Of a stretch of DNA of 64,000 nucleotides, positions 25,873 through 38,558 are shown piece after piece. The notes beneath the pieces are model-generated. The model did not search any database. It was not told the DNA's origin and worked only from the letters and a program-made list of their open reading frames with translations. Every line of letters begins with the position of its first letter. Position 1 is the first letter of the stretch. The position numbers and the translations under genes are program-made. Source of the stretch: Pseudomonas sp. ERMR1:02 (GTDB lineage Bacteria > Pseudomonadota > Gammaproteobacteria > Pseudomonadales > Pseudomonadaceae); the NCBI RefSeq assembly GCF_002277815.1, contig NZ_NKJI01000008.1, positions 124,001 through 188,000 of the forward strand, in the 5' to 3' direction.

Positions 25873-26979
25873 ATGTCCGAAGACAACATCCTCACTGCCC
25901 AAGGCTGGATTCGCGGCCGGCTGGTTCACGAACACGGCAAAGTCGTGTCGATTGAAGGCGCCCCCTGCAACCCGGCGGACAACGATCTGCCCTATCTGCT
26001 GCCGGGTTTCATCGACCTGCACGTTCACGGCGGCGGTGGCAAAGACATCATGGAAGGCGCGCCCGCCTTCGAAACCATCACCCGGACCCATGTGCGTTTC
26101 GGCACCACTTCGTTGCTGGCCACCACCATGACCGCCCCAAGCGAAGAGATTTCCCGGGTGCTCAAAGCCATCGGCGAGTTCTGCTCCGATCGGCCCAAGG
26201 GCAGCTCCCGGGTGCTCGGCGTGCACCTCGAAGGCCCATATATCAACCCCGGCAAACTCGGCGCACAACCGAATTTCGCCCACACCGCGATGATGGTCGA
26301 AGTCGAAGAGTATTTGGCCCTGGCACCGATTCGAGTGATCACCATTGCCCCGGAAATCGCTGGCCACCATGCGCTGATCCGCGCCCTGAGCGCCCGCGGC
26401 GTGCGGATGCAGATCGGCCATACCCTGGGCAGTTACGAAGAAGGCGTCGCCGCGCTGAACGCTGGTGCCACCAGCTTCACTCACCTCTACAACGCCATGA
26501 GCCCGCTGCATCACCGCGAACCGGGCATCGTCGGAGCAGCGCTGGCCCACGCCAAATACGCCGAACTGATCCCGGACTTGCTGCACGTGCATCCCGGCGC
26601 GATCCGCGTGGCCCTGCGCTCGATCCCGTGCCTGTATTGCGTGACCGACTCAACCGCCGCAGCGGGTATGCCCGACGGCGAATACAAGCTCGGCAGCCAC
26701 ACCGTAACCAAATGCCTGGGCGGTGTGCGCCTGCCCGACGGCACCCTGGCCGGCAGCACCCTGACCATGGATCAAGCCCTGCGCAACCTGGTGAAGATCG
26801 GTTTGCCAATCGCCGAAGCCTCGCAGCGCCTGTCGCAATTTCCCGCCGACTACCTCGGTATCACCGAACGCGGGCGCCTGCAACCGGGCGCCTGGGCCGA
26901 CTGCGTGCGGCTCGATCGCTCACTGAAACTGACCGCCGTCATGGTCGAAGGAGAAGACATTGACTTCAAAAATGCTTGA
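25873..26979 (+). CDS. nagA: N-acetylglucosamine-6-phosphate deacetylase
   Basis: NagA removes acetate from GlcNAc6P. The 368-residue amidohydrolase shows DLHVHGGGG near the start, the HLEGPY metal ligand (Glu), IGHTLGSYEEG and HLYNAMSP histidines, and the catalytic aspartate in CVTDST. It follows nagR by 64 bp, a spacer that holds three imperfect copies of a GTAGATAAA-like run, and overlaps the next gene by 20 bases. Confidence 0.93.
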   Translation: MSEDNILTAQGWIRGRLVHEHGKVVSIEGAPCNPADNDLPYLLPGFIDLHVHGGGGKDIMEGAPAFETITRTHVRFGTTSLLATTMTAPSEEISRVLKAIGEFCSDRPKGSSRVLGVHLEGPYINPGKLGAQPNFAHTAMMVEVEEYLALAPIRVITIAPEIAGHHALIRALSARGVRMQIGHTLGSYEEGVAALNAGATSFTHLYNAMSPLHHREPGIVGAALAHAKYAELIPDLLHVHPGAIRVALRSIPCLYCVTDSTAAAGMPDGEYKLGSHTVTKCLGGVRLPDGTLAGSTLTMDQALRNLVKIGLPIAEASQRLSQFPADYLGITERGRLQPGAWADCVRLDRSLKLTAVMVEGEDIDFKNA

Positions 26980-27982
26980 AGAGGCACTGTCCTCGTTCGA
27001 GGCCGTGCACGCCCAACTGCAGCAGCTCGACCCGGCGATGATCGAGATCGCCGGACGCCTGCGCCGTCAGCCGCCGCAAGTGGTCATAACTGTGGCGCGC
27101 GGCAGCTCCGACCATGCCGCCAGTTACTTCGCCTACCTGACCATGCAACTGCTGGGCATCCCGGTGGCCTCGCTGCCAATGTCGGTGGTGACCATGCAAC
27201 AGGCGCCATTGAAGGTCAGCGGTCAGGTGGCGTTTGCCTTTTCGCAGTCCGGACAGAGCCCGGACCTGGTTAACAGCCTGCGACTGTTGCGCAAACGTGG
27301 CGCCCTGAGCATCTCGATGGTCAACGCCACCGACTCACCGCTGGAAGCCGCCTGCGAATTCAGTCTGCCGCTGTTGGCCGGCACCGAAAGCAGCGTCGCC
27401 GCGACCAAGAGCTTTATCGCTACCCTCAGCGCCAGCGCCCGGCTGATCGGCCACTGGAAGGAAGACGCCGAACTGCTCGAAGCCGGCCGGGCCTTGCCCG
27501 AAGGCTTGCGCAATGCCGCCCGACAGGACTGGAGCCCGGCCATCGATGCCCTGCGCGATTGCCAGCGCTTGATGGTGATCGGCCGTGGTGCCGGTTTCGC
27601 CATCGCCCAGGAAGCAGCGCTCAAGTTTAAAGAGACCTCGGCGATTCAGGCCGAAGCCTTCAGCAGCGCTGAAGTCCGTCACGGCCCGATGGCCTTGATC
27701 GACGAAAATTACCCCTTGCTGATCTTCGCCCCGCGCGGCGCCGAACAGGCCGGCCTGTTGAGCCTGGCGGCGGACATGCGTCTACGCGGCGCCCGGGTAT
27801 TGCTCGCGGCGCCGGATGACGTGACCGAACGCGACCTGACCCTGAGCCGTGCCGAACACCCCGCCCTCGACCCGATCCTGGCGATCCAGAGTTTCTACGT
27901 GATGGCTGCCGGATTGGCGGTTGCACGCGGCATGGACCCGGATCAGCCACGACACCTGAGCAAAGTGACGCGCACCCACTAA
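26960..27982 (+). CDS. nagB-II: SIS-domain glucosamine-6-phosphate deaminase (NagB-II type)
   Basis: The 340-residue protein has two SIS domains (GSSDHAASYFAYL with FSQSGQSPD in the first; GRGAGFAIAQEAALKFKE and the second) and lacks the GlmS glutaminase domain. That is the NagB-II/AgaS type, which turns GlcN6P into fructose-6-P and ammonia. A TTG start at 26960 is chosen because AAGGAG lies six bases upstream; the ATG at 26972 is too far. Translation is probably coupled to nagA. Confidence 0.85.
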   Translation: MTSKMLEEALSSFEAVHAQLQQLDPAMIEIAGRLRRQPPQVVITVARGSSDHAASYFAYLTMQLLGIPVASLPMSVVTMQQAPLKVSGQVAFAFSQSGQSPDLVNSLRLLRKRGALSISMVNATDSPLEAACEFSLPLLAGTESSVAATKSFIATLSASARLIGHWKEDAELLEAGRALPEGLRNAARQDWSPAIDALRDCQRLMVIGRGAGFAIAQEAALKFKETSAIQAEAFSSAEVRHGPMALIDENYPLLIFAPRGAEQAGLLSLAADMRLRGARVLLAAPDDVTERDLTLSRAEHPALDPILAIQSFYVMAAGLAVARGMDPDQPRHLSKVTRTH

Positions 27983-27993
27983 CGACAAATCCC

Positions 27994-28095
27994 CTGTAGG
28001 AGCGAGCCTGCTCGCGATGGACGTTAACGATAACGCGGGCTTCCTGAATAAACGCGTTGTTTTCAAGTTCTTCGCGAGCAGGCTCGCTCCTACAG
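27994..28095. repeat. REPIN 5 (CTGTAGGAGCGAGC type)
   Basis: Inverted REP pair with arms CTGTAGGAGCGAGCCTGCTC and complement, in the middle of the nag operon between the deaminase and the PTS fusion gene. Confidence 0.9.
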
Positions 28096-28142
28096 GGACC
28101 GAGCGAATTTCCGAACCGTCGATTTCCTGATGAGACCGAGCC

Positions 28143-30659
28143 ATGCACAAAAACAATAAAGAGCTGACCCTCAGCGCCCCGCTCAGCGGCCCGGTGCTCA
28201 CGCTCACCAAAGTCCCGGATGCGGTATTTGCCAGCGGCGCCATGGGCGACGGGATCGCCATCGACCCGCTGAACGACACTCTGCACGCGCCTTGCGCCGG
28301 CGTCGTGGTGCACGTCGCGCGCACGGGCCACGCCGTGACCCTGCGTGCCGATAACGGTGCCGAACTGCTGCTGCACCTGGGCCTGGACACGGTCGAACTG
28401 CAAGGCCAGGGCTTTTCGATGCTGGTTCAGGAAGGTGCACGGGTCGCCAACGGCCAGCCGCTGCTGCGTTACGATCAGGACAAGGTCGCGCAACAGTGCA
28501 AAAGCCTGGTCAGCCTGTTGATCCTCACCAATAGCCAGGACTTTCAGGCACGCCCCATCACACTCAAATCGGTGAAAGTCGGCGAGCCGTTGCTGCACAT
28601 CATTCGCCGCCAAGGCACGGGTACGGCGTCGGATGTGGAGCTTGTCGGCGAAGAGATCGTCGGCCACATCCGCATCGCCCATCGTGGCGGTTTGCATGCA
28701 CGGCCAGCAGCGCTGATTCGTCAGACCGCCCAGGGTTTCAAGAGCAAATCGCAGCTGCATTTCGCTGGCAAATCGGCGACCTGCGACAGCTTGATCGGAC
28801 TGATGGGATTGGCCATCGGCGAACAGGAAGAAGTGCAGGTCAGCTGTCAGGGGCCCGACGCCGAAGCCGCGCTGCAAGCCCTGTTGATCGCGTTGTCCAC
28901 GGCACTGGCCGAAGAACATCACGCCGCTGTGCCGACCCCGCTTATCCAGCGCAATCGAGTGGCTGAAGCGGGTGTGTTGCACGGCGTCTGCGCCGCTCCG
29001 GGGCTGGTCGGCGGGCCGTTGTTTCGCTTGAACGCAATCAGCCTGCCGGCAGATTCCGGGCACAATGACCCGGCACAACAACGGCAAGCCCTCGACACCG
29101 CGCTGACCCAGGTACGCAGCGAAATCGCCGGCACCCTGTCCCAAGCCAGAAAACACAAGAACACTGACGAAGAAGCCATCTTCGCCGCCCATCTCGCGTT
29201 GCTGGAAGATCCCGCACTGTTGGACGCGGCCCAACTGTCCATCGACCTCGGTACTGCTGCAACCCACGCCTGGAGCCAATCGATCGACGCGCAGTGCGAA
29301 GTGCTTCAGCAATTGGGCAGCACGCTGCTGGCCGAGCGCGCCAATGACTTGCGCGACCTCAAGCAACGGGTGCTGCGCGCCCTGCTCGGTGAAGCCTGGC
29401 ATTACGATGTAGCACCCGGCGCCATCGTCGCCGCCCACGAATTGACCCCGTCCGACCTGCTGCAACTGAGCCAGCAAGGTGTCGCCGGGCTGTGCATGGC
29501 CGAAGGCGGCGCGACCTCGCACGTGGCGATCCTCGCGCGGGGCAAAGGCCTGCCGTGCCTGGTCGCACTGGGCTCGTCGCTGCTGGATCAGGAACAAGGC
29601 CAGGCGGTAGTGCTGGACGCCGATGGCGGTCGCCTCGAATTGATGCCGAGCACCGAACGCCTGGCTCAGGTGCATCAAGCGCAGCTTGATCATCAGCAAC
29701 GTCGCGCCGAGCAACAGACCCAGGCGCATATCCCGGCGCAAACCCAGGATGGCCTGCGCATCGAAGTCGCGGCCAATGTCGCCTCCAGCGTCGAAGCCGC
29801 AGACGCCCTGGCCAACGGCGCAGACGGCGTCGGCCTGCTGCGTACCGAGTTCTTGTTCGTCGACCGCAATACCGCGCCGGATGAACAGGAGCAACACCGC
29901 GCCTATCAAGCGGTGCTTGATGCCATGGGCGACAAGTCGGTGATCATCCGCACCATCGACGTCGGCGGCGACAAGCAACTCGACTATCTGCCGCTACCCG
30001 CCGAAGCGAATCCGGTGCTTGGCCTGCGCGGCATTCGTCTGGCCCAGGCCCGCCCGGAACTGCTCGACCAGCAACTGCGCGCCCTGCTGCACGTCACACC
30101 ATTGTCGCGTTGCCGAATCCTGCTGCCGATGGTCACTGAAGTCGATGAACTGCTACACATCCGCCAGCGCCTCGACGCCTTGTGCACCGAACTCGGTCTG
30201 ACCGAACGCCCGGAGCTGGGGGTGATGATCGAAGTCCCGGCCGCCGCACTGCTGGCCGAGCAACTGGCGGAACACGCGGACTTCCTGTCTATCGGCACCA
30301 ACGATTTGTCGCAATACACCCTGGCCATGGACCGTGACCACGCCGGCCTCGCCTCGCGGGTCGATGCCCTGCACCCGGCGCTGCTGCGATTGATCGCCCA
30401 GACGTGTGCCGGTGCTGCGCAGCACAAACGCTGGGTCGGAGTTTGCGGGGCGCTGGCCTCCGATCCACTGGCCACGCCGGTGCTGATCGGGCTAGGCGTA
30501 AGCGAACTGTCGGTGAGCCCGGTGCAGATCGGTGAAATCAAGGACCGCGTGCGCCACCTCGACGCCAGCGAATGCCGTCGCATCAGCCAGCAACTGCTCA
30601 AGCTGAGCAGCGCCAGCGCGGTGCGTCACGCCTGTCATCAGCATTGGCCTCTGAGCTAA
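28143..30659 (+). CDS. nagF: PTS EIIA-HPr-EI fusion protein (N-acetylglucosamine system)
   Basis: The 838-residue cytoplasmic phosphocarrier passes phosphate from PEP to the membrane transporter. Domains in order: EIIA-Glc type (1-155, active His78 in LLLHLG), HPr (about 172-260, His185 in GLHARPA), and Enzyme I (about 275-838, active His in GGATSHVAILA and PEP-binding GIRLAQARPE and SIGTNDLSQY). All three active histidines are present. With nagE it forms a complete PTS for GlcNAc. It follows REPIN 5. Confidence 0.93.
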   Translation: MHKNNKELTLSAPLSGPVLTLTKVPDAVFASGAMGDGIAIDPLNDTLHAPCAGVVVHVARTGHAVTLRADNGAELLLHLGLDTVELQGQGFSMLVQEGARVANGQPLLRYDQDKVAQQCKSLVSLLILTNSQDFQARPITLKSVKVGEPLLHIIRRQGTGTASDVELVGEEIVGHIRIAHRGGLHARPAALIRQTAQGFKSKSQLHFAGKSATCDSLIGLMGLAIGEQEEVQVSCQGPDAEAALQALLIALSTALAEEHHAAVPTPLIQRNRVAEAGVLHGVCAAPGLVGGPLFRLNAISLPADSGHNDPAQQRQALDTALTQVRSEIAGTLSQARKHKNTDEEAIFAAHLALLEDPALLDAAQLSIDLGTAATHAWSQSIDAQCEVLQQLGSTLLAERANDLRDLKQRVLRALLGEAWHYDVAPGAIVAAHELTPSDLLQLSQQGVAGLCMAEGGATSHVAILARGKGLPCLVALGSSLLDQEQGQAVVLDADGGRLELMPSTERLAQVHQAQLDHQQRRAEQQTQAHIPAQTQDGLRIEVAANVASSVEAADALANGADGVGLLRTEFLFVDRNTAPDEQEQHRAYQAVLDAMGDKSVIIRTIDVGGDKQLDYLPLPAEANPVLGLRGIRLAQARPELLDQQLRALLHVTPLSRCRILLPMVTEVDELLHIRQRLDALCTELGLTERPELGVMIEVPAAALLAEQLAEHADFLSIGTNDLSQYTLAMDRDHAGLASRVDALHPALLRLIAQTCAGAAQHKRWVGVCGALASDPLATPVLIGLGVSELSVSPVQIGEIKDRVRHLDASECRRISQQLLKLSSASAVRHACHQHWPLS

Positions 30660-30686
30660 AGAACAAAAAATCCAGGGAGAATCGCC

Positions 30687-32402
30687 ATGTACCAATACTT
30701 CATTGAAGGCTTACAGCGCCTCGGCCGCGCGCTGATGTTGCCGATCGCCATCCTGCCGATTGCCGGCCTGCTGCTGCGCCTGGGCGACACGGATCTTTTG
30801 AACATCGCGATCATCCACGATGCCGGCCAGGTGATTTTCGCCAACCTGGCGATGATCTTCGCCATCGGCATCGCGGTCGGTTTCGCCAAGGACAACAACG
30901 GCACTGCCGGTTTGGCCGGAGCCATTGGTTATCTAGTGATGATCTCTACGCTCAAGGCGCTGGATTCGAGCATCAACATGGGCATGCTCGCCGGGATCAT
31001 CAGCGGTTTGATGGCCGGGGCGCTGTACAACCGCTTCAAGGACATCAAGTTGCCGGAGTATCTGGCGTTCTTTGGTGGCCGGCGTTTCGTGCCAATTGCC
31101 ACCGGTTTCAGCGCGGTTGGGCTGGGTGTGGTGTTCGGCCTGATCTGGCCGCCGGTCCAGCAAGGCATCAACAGCTTTGGCGCGTTGCTGCTGGAGAGCG
31201 GTAGCATAGGCGCATTCATTTTCGGCGTGCTCAACCGCCTGCTGATCGTCACCGGTCTGCACCACATCATCAACAACATGGCGTGGTTCGTGTTCGGCAA
31301 CTTCACCGACCCGACCACAGGCGCACTGGTGACCGGCGACATAGCGCGTTACTTTGCGGGCGACCCCAAGGGCGGCCAATTCACCACCGGCATGTTCCCC
31401 GTGATGCTCTTCGGTCTGCCGGCCGCGTGCCTGGCGATGTACCGCAACGCCTTGCCGGAACGCCGCAAAGTCATGGGCGGAATTTTCCTGTCGATGGCCC
31501 TGACGTCATTCCTGACCGGCGTCACAGAACCCATCGAATTCGCCTTCATGTTCCTCGCGCCGCTGCTGTTCTTGCTGCATGCACTGCTGACCGGCCTGTC
31601 CATGGCGGTCACCAACCTGCTGAACATTCATCTGGGCTTTACCTTCTCCGGCGGCTTCATCGACATGATCCTCGGCTGGGGCAAATCCACCAATGGCTGG
31701 CTAGTGGTCCCGGTAGGTCTGGCCTATGCGGTGATCTACTACGGGGCCTTCGATTTCTGTATTCGCCGCTTCAATCTCAAGACGCCGGGACGGGAAGACA
31801 TCGCCCCGACTGAAAAAACTGCGGTGGCGCAAAGCGACCGTGCCGGGGCCTACATCAAGGCGCTGGGAGGCGCGGAAAACCTGATCACCGTAGGCGCCTG
31901 TACCACCCGATTGCGGCTGGACATGGTCGATCGCAACAAGGCCTGCGATGCGGACTTGAAAGCGCTGGGAGCAATGGCCGTGGTGCGACCGGGCAAGGGC
32001 GGCAGTTTGCAGGTGGTGGTCGGGCCGATGGCAGACAGTATTGCCGATGAGATTCGCCTGGCGATGCCGGCATTGGGTCGTGCGTTGATCTCCACACCGG
32101 CTGTCACTGTCGACGCACCGCAATCTGTTTTTGTGGCGGCTCCTGAAGCACGGCAATGGTTGAACGCCCTCGGCGGTGGCGACAATGTGCTGCAACTGGA
32201 CTGCGTGGCCATGACCCGCATCCGCTTGCAATTGGCCGATGGCAAGGCATTGTCGGAGTGCGATTTGAAGGCGCTGGGATGTCAGGGTGTGAGTCAGCTT
32301 GAGGGCGGGATCTGGCACTTGTTGGTTGGCGATAGAGCCGCGAGTTTGAATAGTGCGTTGGAGGGGTTGGTCAATCGTAGTGAGGTGAGTGCCAAGGTTT
32401 AG
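30687..32402 (+). CDS. nagE: PTS N-acetylglucosamine transporter EIICB
   Basis: The 571-residue membrane protein imports GlcNAc and phosphorylates it. The IIC part (about 1-375) has around ten membrane segments and the motif TGVTEPIEFAFMFLAP. It is followed by a IIB domain with the phosphorylated Cys405 (ACTTRLRL). A second IIB-like domain (about 485-565) keeps the fold pattern (AMTRIRLQL) but has Ala508 at the cysteine position, so it cannot be phosphorylated there. The EIIA part is on the upstream fusion protein. Last gene of the cluster. Confidence 0.93.
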   Translation: MYQYFIEGLQRLGRALMLPIAILPIAGLLLRLGDTDLLNIAIIHDAGQVIFANLAMIFAIGIAVGFAKDNNGTAGLAGAIGYLVMISTLKALDSSINMGMLAGIISGLMAGALYNRFKDIKLPEYLAFFGGRRFVPIATGFSAVGLGVVFGLIWPPVQQGINSFGALLLESGSIGAFIFGVLNRLLIVTGLHHIINNMAWFVFGNFTDPTTGALVTGDIARYFAGDPKGGQFTTGMFPVMLFGLPAACLAMYRNALPERRKVMGGIFLSMALTSFLTGVTEPIEFAFMFLAPLLFLLHALLTGLSMAVTNLLNIHLGFTFSGGFIDMILGWGKSTNGWLVVPVGLAYAVIYYGAFDFCIRRFNLKTPGREDIAPTEKTAVAQSDRAGAYIKALGGAENLITVGACTTRLRLDMVDRNKACDADLKALGAMAVVRPGKGGSLQVVVGPMADSIADEIRLAMPALGRALISTPAVTVDAPQSVFVAAPEARQWLNALGGGDNVLQLDCVAMTRIRLQLADGKALSECDLKALGCQGVSQLEGGIWHLLVGDRAASLNSALEGLVNRSEVSAKV

Positions 32403-32422
32403 ATTGTTGGTGTTCTACAGTC

Positions 32423-32533
32423 GATCGTTCCCACGCTCTGCGTGGGAATGCCTCAACGGACGCTCCGCGTTCGGCTCTGGATGGGACGCGGAGCGTCCCT
32501 GGCTGCATTCCCACGCAGAGCGTGGGAACGATC
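32423..32533. repeat. REPIN 6 (GATCGTTCCCAC type)
   Basis: Same family as the repeats at 24661 and 38559, with nested inverted arms. It lies just after nagE. Confidence 0.88.
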
Positions 32534-32550
32534 ATCAAAAATCGAAGGCA

Positions 32551-32588
32551 TTAAAAAACCCGCTGAAATCACTTCAGCGGGTTTTTCA
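32551..32588. terminator. Bidirectional rho-independent terminator
   Basis: AAAAACCCGCTGAA (32554-32567) pairs with TTCAGCGGGTTTTT (32573-32586). It serves nagE (plus) and yqfO (minus), which converge here. Confidence 0.9.
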
Positions 32589-32606
32589 ATTCAGCGGTCA
32601 GGAAGA

Positions 32607-32918
32607 TCAGAAATCCTCCAACCGCCACACCTCATAAGCCGGCGTCTCGTAGGGATGGCTCAGTTTCAGAGCCGCCACCACCGAGCGAATCAACTCATCA
32701 GCCACCACCAGCTCAACCTTCCATTCCTCAACCTGCTCGACCTGCCCCGCCTCGCCAATGAACGGCTGGCTGCCATCCAATGGACGAAACTGGCCTTGGC
32801 CCAACACCTGCCAGGCGCAATGATCGTAAGCGCCAATTCGACCGCCACCGGCGGCGAATATGGCAGTTTTGACCACTTCGACATGACTGTCGGGAACAAA
32901 AAAACTGAGCTTGTACAC
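32607..32918 (-). CDS. yqfO: YqfO/NIF3-like small protein
   Basis: The 103-residue protein matches the stand-alone YqfO/CutA-like domain that is inserted in NIF3 proteins: start MYKLSFFVPDSHVEVVKTAI and end LSHPYETPAYEVW. Function is unknown; a metal- or nucleotide-binding role is likely. It starts at a GTG five bases after the purL stop, so the two are cotranscribed. Confidence 0.85.
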   Translation of the reverse strand: MYKLSFFVPDSHVEVVKTAIFAAGGGRIGAYDHCAWQVLGQGQFRPLDGSQPFIGEAGQVEQVEEWKVELVVADELIRSVVAALKLSHPYETPAYEVWRLEDF

Positions 32919-32923
32919 GACTG

Positions 32924-35900
32924 TTAGTTCACCCAGACGCGAGCATTACGGAACATACGCATCCAAGGTGCGTCTTCGTTCCAGTCTTCCGAACGCCATG
33001 AGTTCTGCACGGCACGGAACACACGTTCCGGGTGCGGCATCATGATGGTCACGCGACCGTCGCGGCTGGTCAAACCGGTGATCCCACGCGGCGAGCCGTT
33101 CGGGTTGGCCGGGTAGTTTTCGGTGACCTTGCCGTGGTTGTCGACGAAACGCATCGCCACGCAACCCGACAGATCGGCTTCCAGCAATGCTTCTTCGCTG
33201 GCGAACTCGGCATGGCCTTCACCGTGGGCGATGGCGATCGGCATACGCGAACCGGCCATGCCTTGCAGGAAGATCGAGTTCGATTCCTGGATCTGCACCA
33301 TTGCCACACGGGCTTCGAACTGCTCGGAACGGTTACGCACGAAGTGCGGCCAGAACTCGCTGCCCGGGATCAGCTCGTGCAAGTTGGACATCATCTGGCA
33401 ACCGTTGCACACGCCGAGGGTGAAGCTGTCGTTGCGTTCGAAGAAGCCCTGGAACGCATCGCGGGCACGGCTGTTGAACAGCGCCGACTTCGCCCAGCCT
33501 TCACCGGCACCCAGTACGTCGCCGTAGGAGAAACCGCCGCAAGCGACCAGACCCTTGAACTCGTTCAGGTCGACACGACCGGCCAGAATGTCGCTCATGT
33601 GCACGTCGATCGCGTTGAAACCGGCGCGGTCGAACGCAGCCGCCATTTCCACCTGACCGTTGACGCCCTGCTCACGCAGCACGGCAACCTGTGGGCGAAT
33701 GCCTTTCTTGATGTAAGGCGCGGCGACGTCCTGGTTGACGTCGTAGCTGAGCTTGACGCTCAGGCCAGGGTTGTCCTCTTCCAGCAGCACGTCGAATTCC
33801 TGATCGGCGCAGTCGGCGTTATCACGCAGACGCTGGATCTGGTAGCTGGTTTCGGCCCACTGGCGTTGCAGCAGACGACGCTGGCCTTCGAACACGGTTT
33901 CGCCGTTGAAGGTGATGCTGATCTCGCCGTTGTTGATCGGCTGACCGATCACCGAAACACAGTCGCCCAGACCGGCAGCGCTGAATTGCGCGAGGATATC
34001 CGGAGTGGCGTCCTGGCGAACCTGGATCACGGCACCCAGCTCTTCGTTGAACAGGATCGCCGCGATGTCGGCCGAGGTTTCCGCCAGGCCGTCGAGGTTC
34101 AGGCTCAGACCGCAGTGACCGGCAAAGGCCATTTCCACGGCGCTGGTCAGCAGACCACCGTCGGAACGGTCGTGGTAAGCCAGCAGGTGACCGTCGGCAT
34201 TCAGGCCCTGGATCACTGCGAAGAAGGCTTTCAGGTCTTCGGCGTCATCGACGTCCGGCGCTTGCGAGCCGAGCTTGCCGTGAACCTGCGCCAGGATCGA
34301 GGCGCCCATGCGGTTCTGGCCACGGCCCAGGTCGATCAGGATCAGGTCGGTGGTGCCCTTGTCCATGCGCAGTTGCGGGGTCAGGGTCTGACGGATGTCC
34401 GTCACTGGCGCGAAACCGGTCACGATCAGCGACATCGGCGAAGTCACGGACTTGTCCACGCCTTCGTCGTTCCAGCGGGTGGCCATGGACATCGAGTCCT
34501 TGCCCACCGGGATGGTGATGCCCAGTTCAGGGCACAGTTCCATGCCGACCGCTTTCACGGTGTCGTACAGACGTGCGTCTTCACCCGGGTGACCGGCAGC
34601 GGACATCCAGTTCGCCGACAGTTTAATGTCGGAGATCTTGCCGATGCGCGAAGCCGCGATGTTGGTCAGGGTTTCGCCGATGGCCATGCGGCCCGACGCC
34701 GGAGCGTCCAGCAGCGCCAGCGGAGTACGCTCGCCCATGGCCATGGCTTCACCGGTGTAGACGTCGAAGCTGGTGGCGGTGACGGCAACGTCGGCCACCG
34801 GAACCTGCCACGGGCCGACCATCTGGTCACGGGCCACAAGGCCGGTGATAGTGCGGTCGCCGATTGTGATCAGGAAGCTTTTGCTCGCCACGGCCGGGTG
34901 ATGCAGAACGCGCTCGACGCAGTCGGCGATGTTCAGGGTCGACGGATCGAAATCGTCGCCCAGCTCGTTTTCACGAACCACCGAACGGTGCATGCGCGGG
35001 GCCTTGCCCAGCAGCACTTCGAGCGGCATGTCCACCGGGCTGTTGCCGAAGTGGCTATCGGTGACAGTAAGCTGCGGTTCGGCAGTGGCTTCACCGACCA
35101 CGGCGAACGGGCAACGCTCACGTTCGCAGATCGCCTTGAAGCGCTCGAAGTCAGCCGGGCCGACCGCCAGAACGTAACGTTCCTGGGATTCGTTGCTCCA
35201 GATTTCGTGCGGGGCCATGCCCGGCTCGTCGTTTGGAATGTTGCGCAGTTCGAAACGGCCACCACGGTCGCCGTCGTTGACCAGTTCCGGGAAGGCGTTG
35301 GACAGACCGCCCGCACCCACGTCGTGGATGAAGCTGATCGGGTTCTTGTCACCCAGTTGCCAGCAACGGTCGATGACTTCCTGGCAGCGACGTTCCATTT
35401 CCGGGTTTTCGCGCTGTACCGAAGCGAAGTCCAGGTCCGCCGAGCTGGTGCCGGTGGCCATGGAAGAAGCCGCGCCGCCGCCCAGGCCGATCAACATCGC
35501 CGGGCCGCCCAGCACGATCAGCTTGGAGCCAACGACGATCTCGGCTTTCTGGACGTGTTCTTCACGGATGTTGCCCATGCCGCCGGCCAGCATGATCGGC
35601 TTGTGGTAACCGCGAACTTCATCGCCGTGAGGCGTGGTGATCGACTGTTCGAAGGTGCGGAAGTAACCGGTCAGCGCCGGACGCCCGAATTCGTTGTTGA
35701 ACGCAGCGCCGCCCAGCGGGCCTTCGATCATGATGTCCAGCGCGGTGACGATGCGCTCGGGTTTGCCGTACGGCACTTCCCAAGGTTGCTCGAAACCAGG
35801 GATCTGCAGGTTGGACACGGTGAAACCTGTCAGGCCCGCTTTTGGCTTGGCGCCACGACCGGTCGCGCCTTCGTCGCGAATTTCGCCACCGGAACCTGTG

Positions 35901-36820
35901 GATGCGCCCGGGAACGGGGCAATCGCGGTCGGGTGGTTGTGGGTCTCGACTTTCATCAGGATGTGCACCGGCTCCTGCACCGCGCCGTACTGGCGGGTCT
36001 CAGGGTCCGGGAAGAAACGCCCGGCCACGGAACCGACGATCACCGAAGCGTTGTCCTTATAAGCCGACAGAACGCCTTCGCTGTGCATCTGGTAGGTGTT
36101 CTTGATCATGCCGAACAGGCTTTTTTCCTGGCTCTGGCCGTCGATATCCCAACTGGCGTTGAAGATCTTGTGACGACAGTGCTCGGAGTTCGCCTGGGCG
36201 AACATCATCAGTTCAATGTCATGTGGGTTGCGCTTCAAACCGACGAAGGCGTTGACCAGATAGTCGATCTCGTCTTCGGCCAGGGCCAGGCCCAGCTCGG
36301 TGTTGGCTTTTTCCAGCGCGGCGCGGCCGCCACCCAACACGTCGATCGCGGTCAGGGGCTTGGGTTCAGCGTGGCTGAACAGGCCGGCGGCCTGTTCAAG
36401 GTTGCCCAGGACGATCTGGGTCATGCGGTCGTGCAGTGCATCGGCAACAAGCTTCGCCTCAGCGTCGCTGAACTGGCCGGCAACATAGAAGGCAATGCCG
36501 CGTTCCAGGCGCTGGATCTTGGTCAGACCGCAATTGCGAGCGATATCGCTGGCCTTGCTCGACCATGGCGAGATGGTGCCGAAACGCGGCAGCACCAGGA
36601 ACAGACGACCGGTCGGCTCCTGGACCGGAACGCTTGGACCGTACTTCAGAAGGCGCGCGAGCACCAGCTGTTCGTCGCCGGTCAGGACGCCGGTGACTTC
36701 GGCGAAGTGAGCGAATTCAGCATACAAGCCGCTGACAGCCGGGACCTTCTGGCTCAGTTGCTCAAGGAGTTTGCTGTGGCGAAAGGCAGAAAGGGCAGGA
36801 GCGCCGCGCAGGATCAACAT
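32924..36820 (-). CDS. purL: Phosphoribosylformylglycinamidine synthase
   Basis: The large single-chain PurL (1,298 residues, the gammaproteobacterial length) converts FGAR to FGAM with glutamine and ATP in purine synthesis. The FGAM synthase domains carry [19 protein letters not shown] and [13 protein letters not shown]. The C-terminal glutamine amidotransferase has its nucleophile in [10 protein letters not shown] and a His/Glu pair near the end (MPHPERVFR). Upstream lies a 263-bp divergent region shared with mltF. Confidence 0.97.
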   Translation of the reverse strand: MLILRGAPALSAFRHSKLLEQLSQKVPAVSGLYAEFAHFAEVTGVLTGDEQLVLARLLKYGPSVPVQEPTGRLFLVLPRFGTISPWSSKASDIARNCGLTKIQRLERGIAFYVAGQFSDAEAKLVADALHDRMTQIVLGNLEQAAGLFSHAEPKPLTAIDVLGGGRAALEKANTELGLALAEDEIDYLVNAFVGLKRNPHDIELMMFAQANSEHCRHKIFNASWDIDGQSQEKSLFGMIKNTYQMHSEGVLSAYKDNASVIVGSVAGRFFPDPETRQYGAVQEPVHILMKVETHNHPTAIAPFPGASTGSGGEIRDEGATGRGAKPKAGLTGFTVSNLQIPGFEQPWEVPYGKPERIVTALDIMIEGPLGGAAFNNEFGRPALTGYFRTFEQSITTPHGDEVRGYHKPIMLAGGMGNIREEHVQKAEIVVGSKLIVLGGPAMLIGLGGGAASSMATGTSSADLDFASVQRENPEMERRCQEVIDRCWQLGDKNPISFIHDVGAGGLSNAFPELVNDGDRGGRFELRNIPNDEPGMAPHEIWSNESQERYVLAVGPADFERFKAICERERCPFAVVGEATAEPQLTVTDSHFGNSPVDMPLEVLLGKAPRMHRSVVRENELGDDFDPSTLNIADCVERVLHHPAVASKSFLITIGDRTITGLVARDQMVGPWQVPVADVAVTATSFDVYTGEAMAMGERTPLALLDAPASGRMAIGETLTNIAASRIGKISDIKLSANWMSAAGHPGEDARLYDTVKAVGMELCPELGITIPVGKDSMSMATRWNDEGVDKSVTSPMSLIVTGFAPVTDIRQTLTPQLRMDKGTTDLILIDLGRGQNRMGASILAQVHGKLGSQAPDVDDAEDLKAFFAVIQGLNADGHLLAYHDRSDGGLLTSAVEMAFAGHCGLSLNLDGLAETSADIAAILFNEELGAVIQVRQDATPDILAQFSAAGLGDCVSVIGQPINNGEISITFNGETVFEGQRRLLQRQWAETSYQIQRLRDNADCADQEFDVLLEEDNPGLSVKLSYDVNQDVAAPYIKKGIRPQVAVLREQGVNGQVEMAAAFDRAGFNAIDVHMSDILAGRVDLNEFKGLVACGGFSYGDVLGAGEGWAKSALFNSRARDAFQGFFERNDSFTLGVCNGCQMMSNLHELIPGSEFWPHFVRNRSEQFEARVAMVQIQESNSIFLQGMAGSRMPIAIAHGEGHAEFASEEALLEADLSGCVAMRFVDNHGKVTENYPANPNGSPRGITGLTSRDGRVTIMMPHPERVFRAVQNSWRSEDWNEDAPWMRMFRNARVWVN

Positions 36821-37032
36821 CTTCGGGACAGCCTCGGGAAGGGGTGTGCTTTGAGGCCGTGCATTCTAGCCTAAACAGCCCGCGACATCACCCGAAACGC
36901 TACGCGCGGTTGCACCCAGGCGTCGGGCAGACTTTCGGGGCGGGCGCCACGGGATATTTTTACGGTTAAAAAATGTCACCAAGGCCCATTGCTGCGGGCT
37001 CCAGGCGGCTTTTCCACGCTCTAGCAGACTAG

Positions 37033-38544
<1,512 letters not shown>

Positions 38545-38558
38545 ATGTTTTTTGTCAT

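Noticed and set aside
27660..29978. 772-codon minus-strand frame over nagB-II/nagF
   Set aside because: It overlaps two well-supported genes and shows low-complexity antisense composition.
33032..36874. Very long plus-strand open frame opposite purL
   Set aside because: It mirrors purL on the other strand; GC-rich third codon positions leave few stops in the antisense frame. The translation is His/Val/Asp-rich and matches no family.
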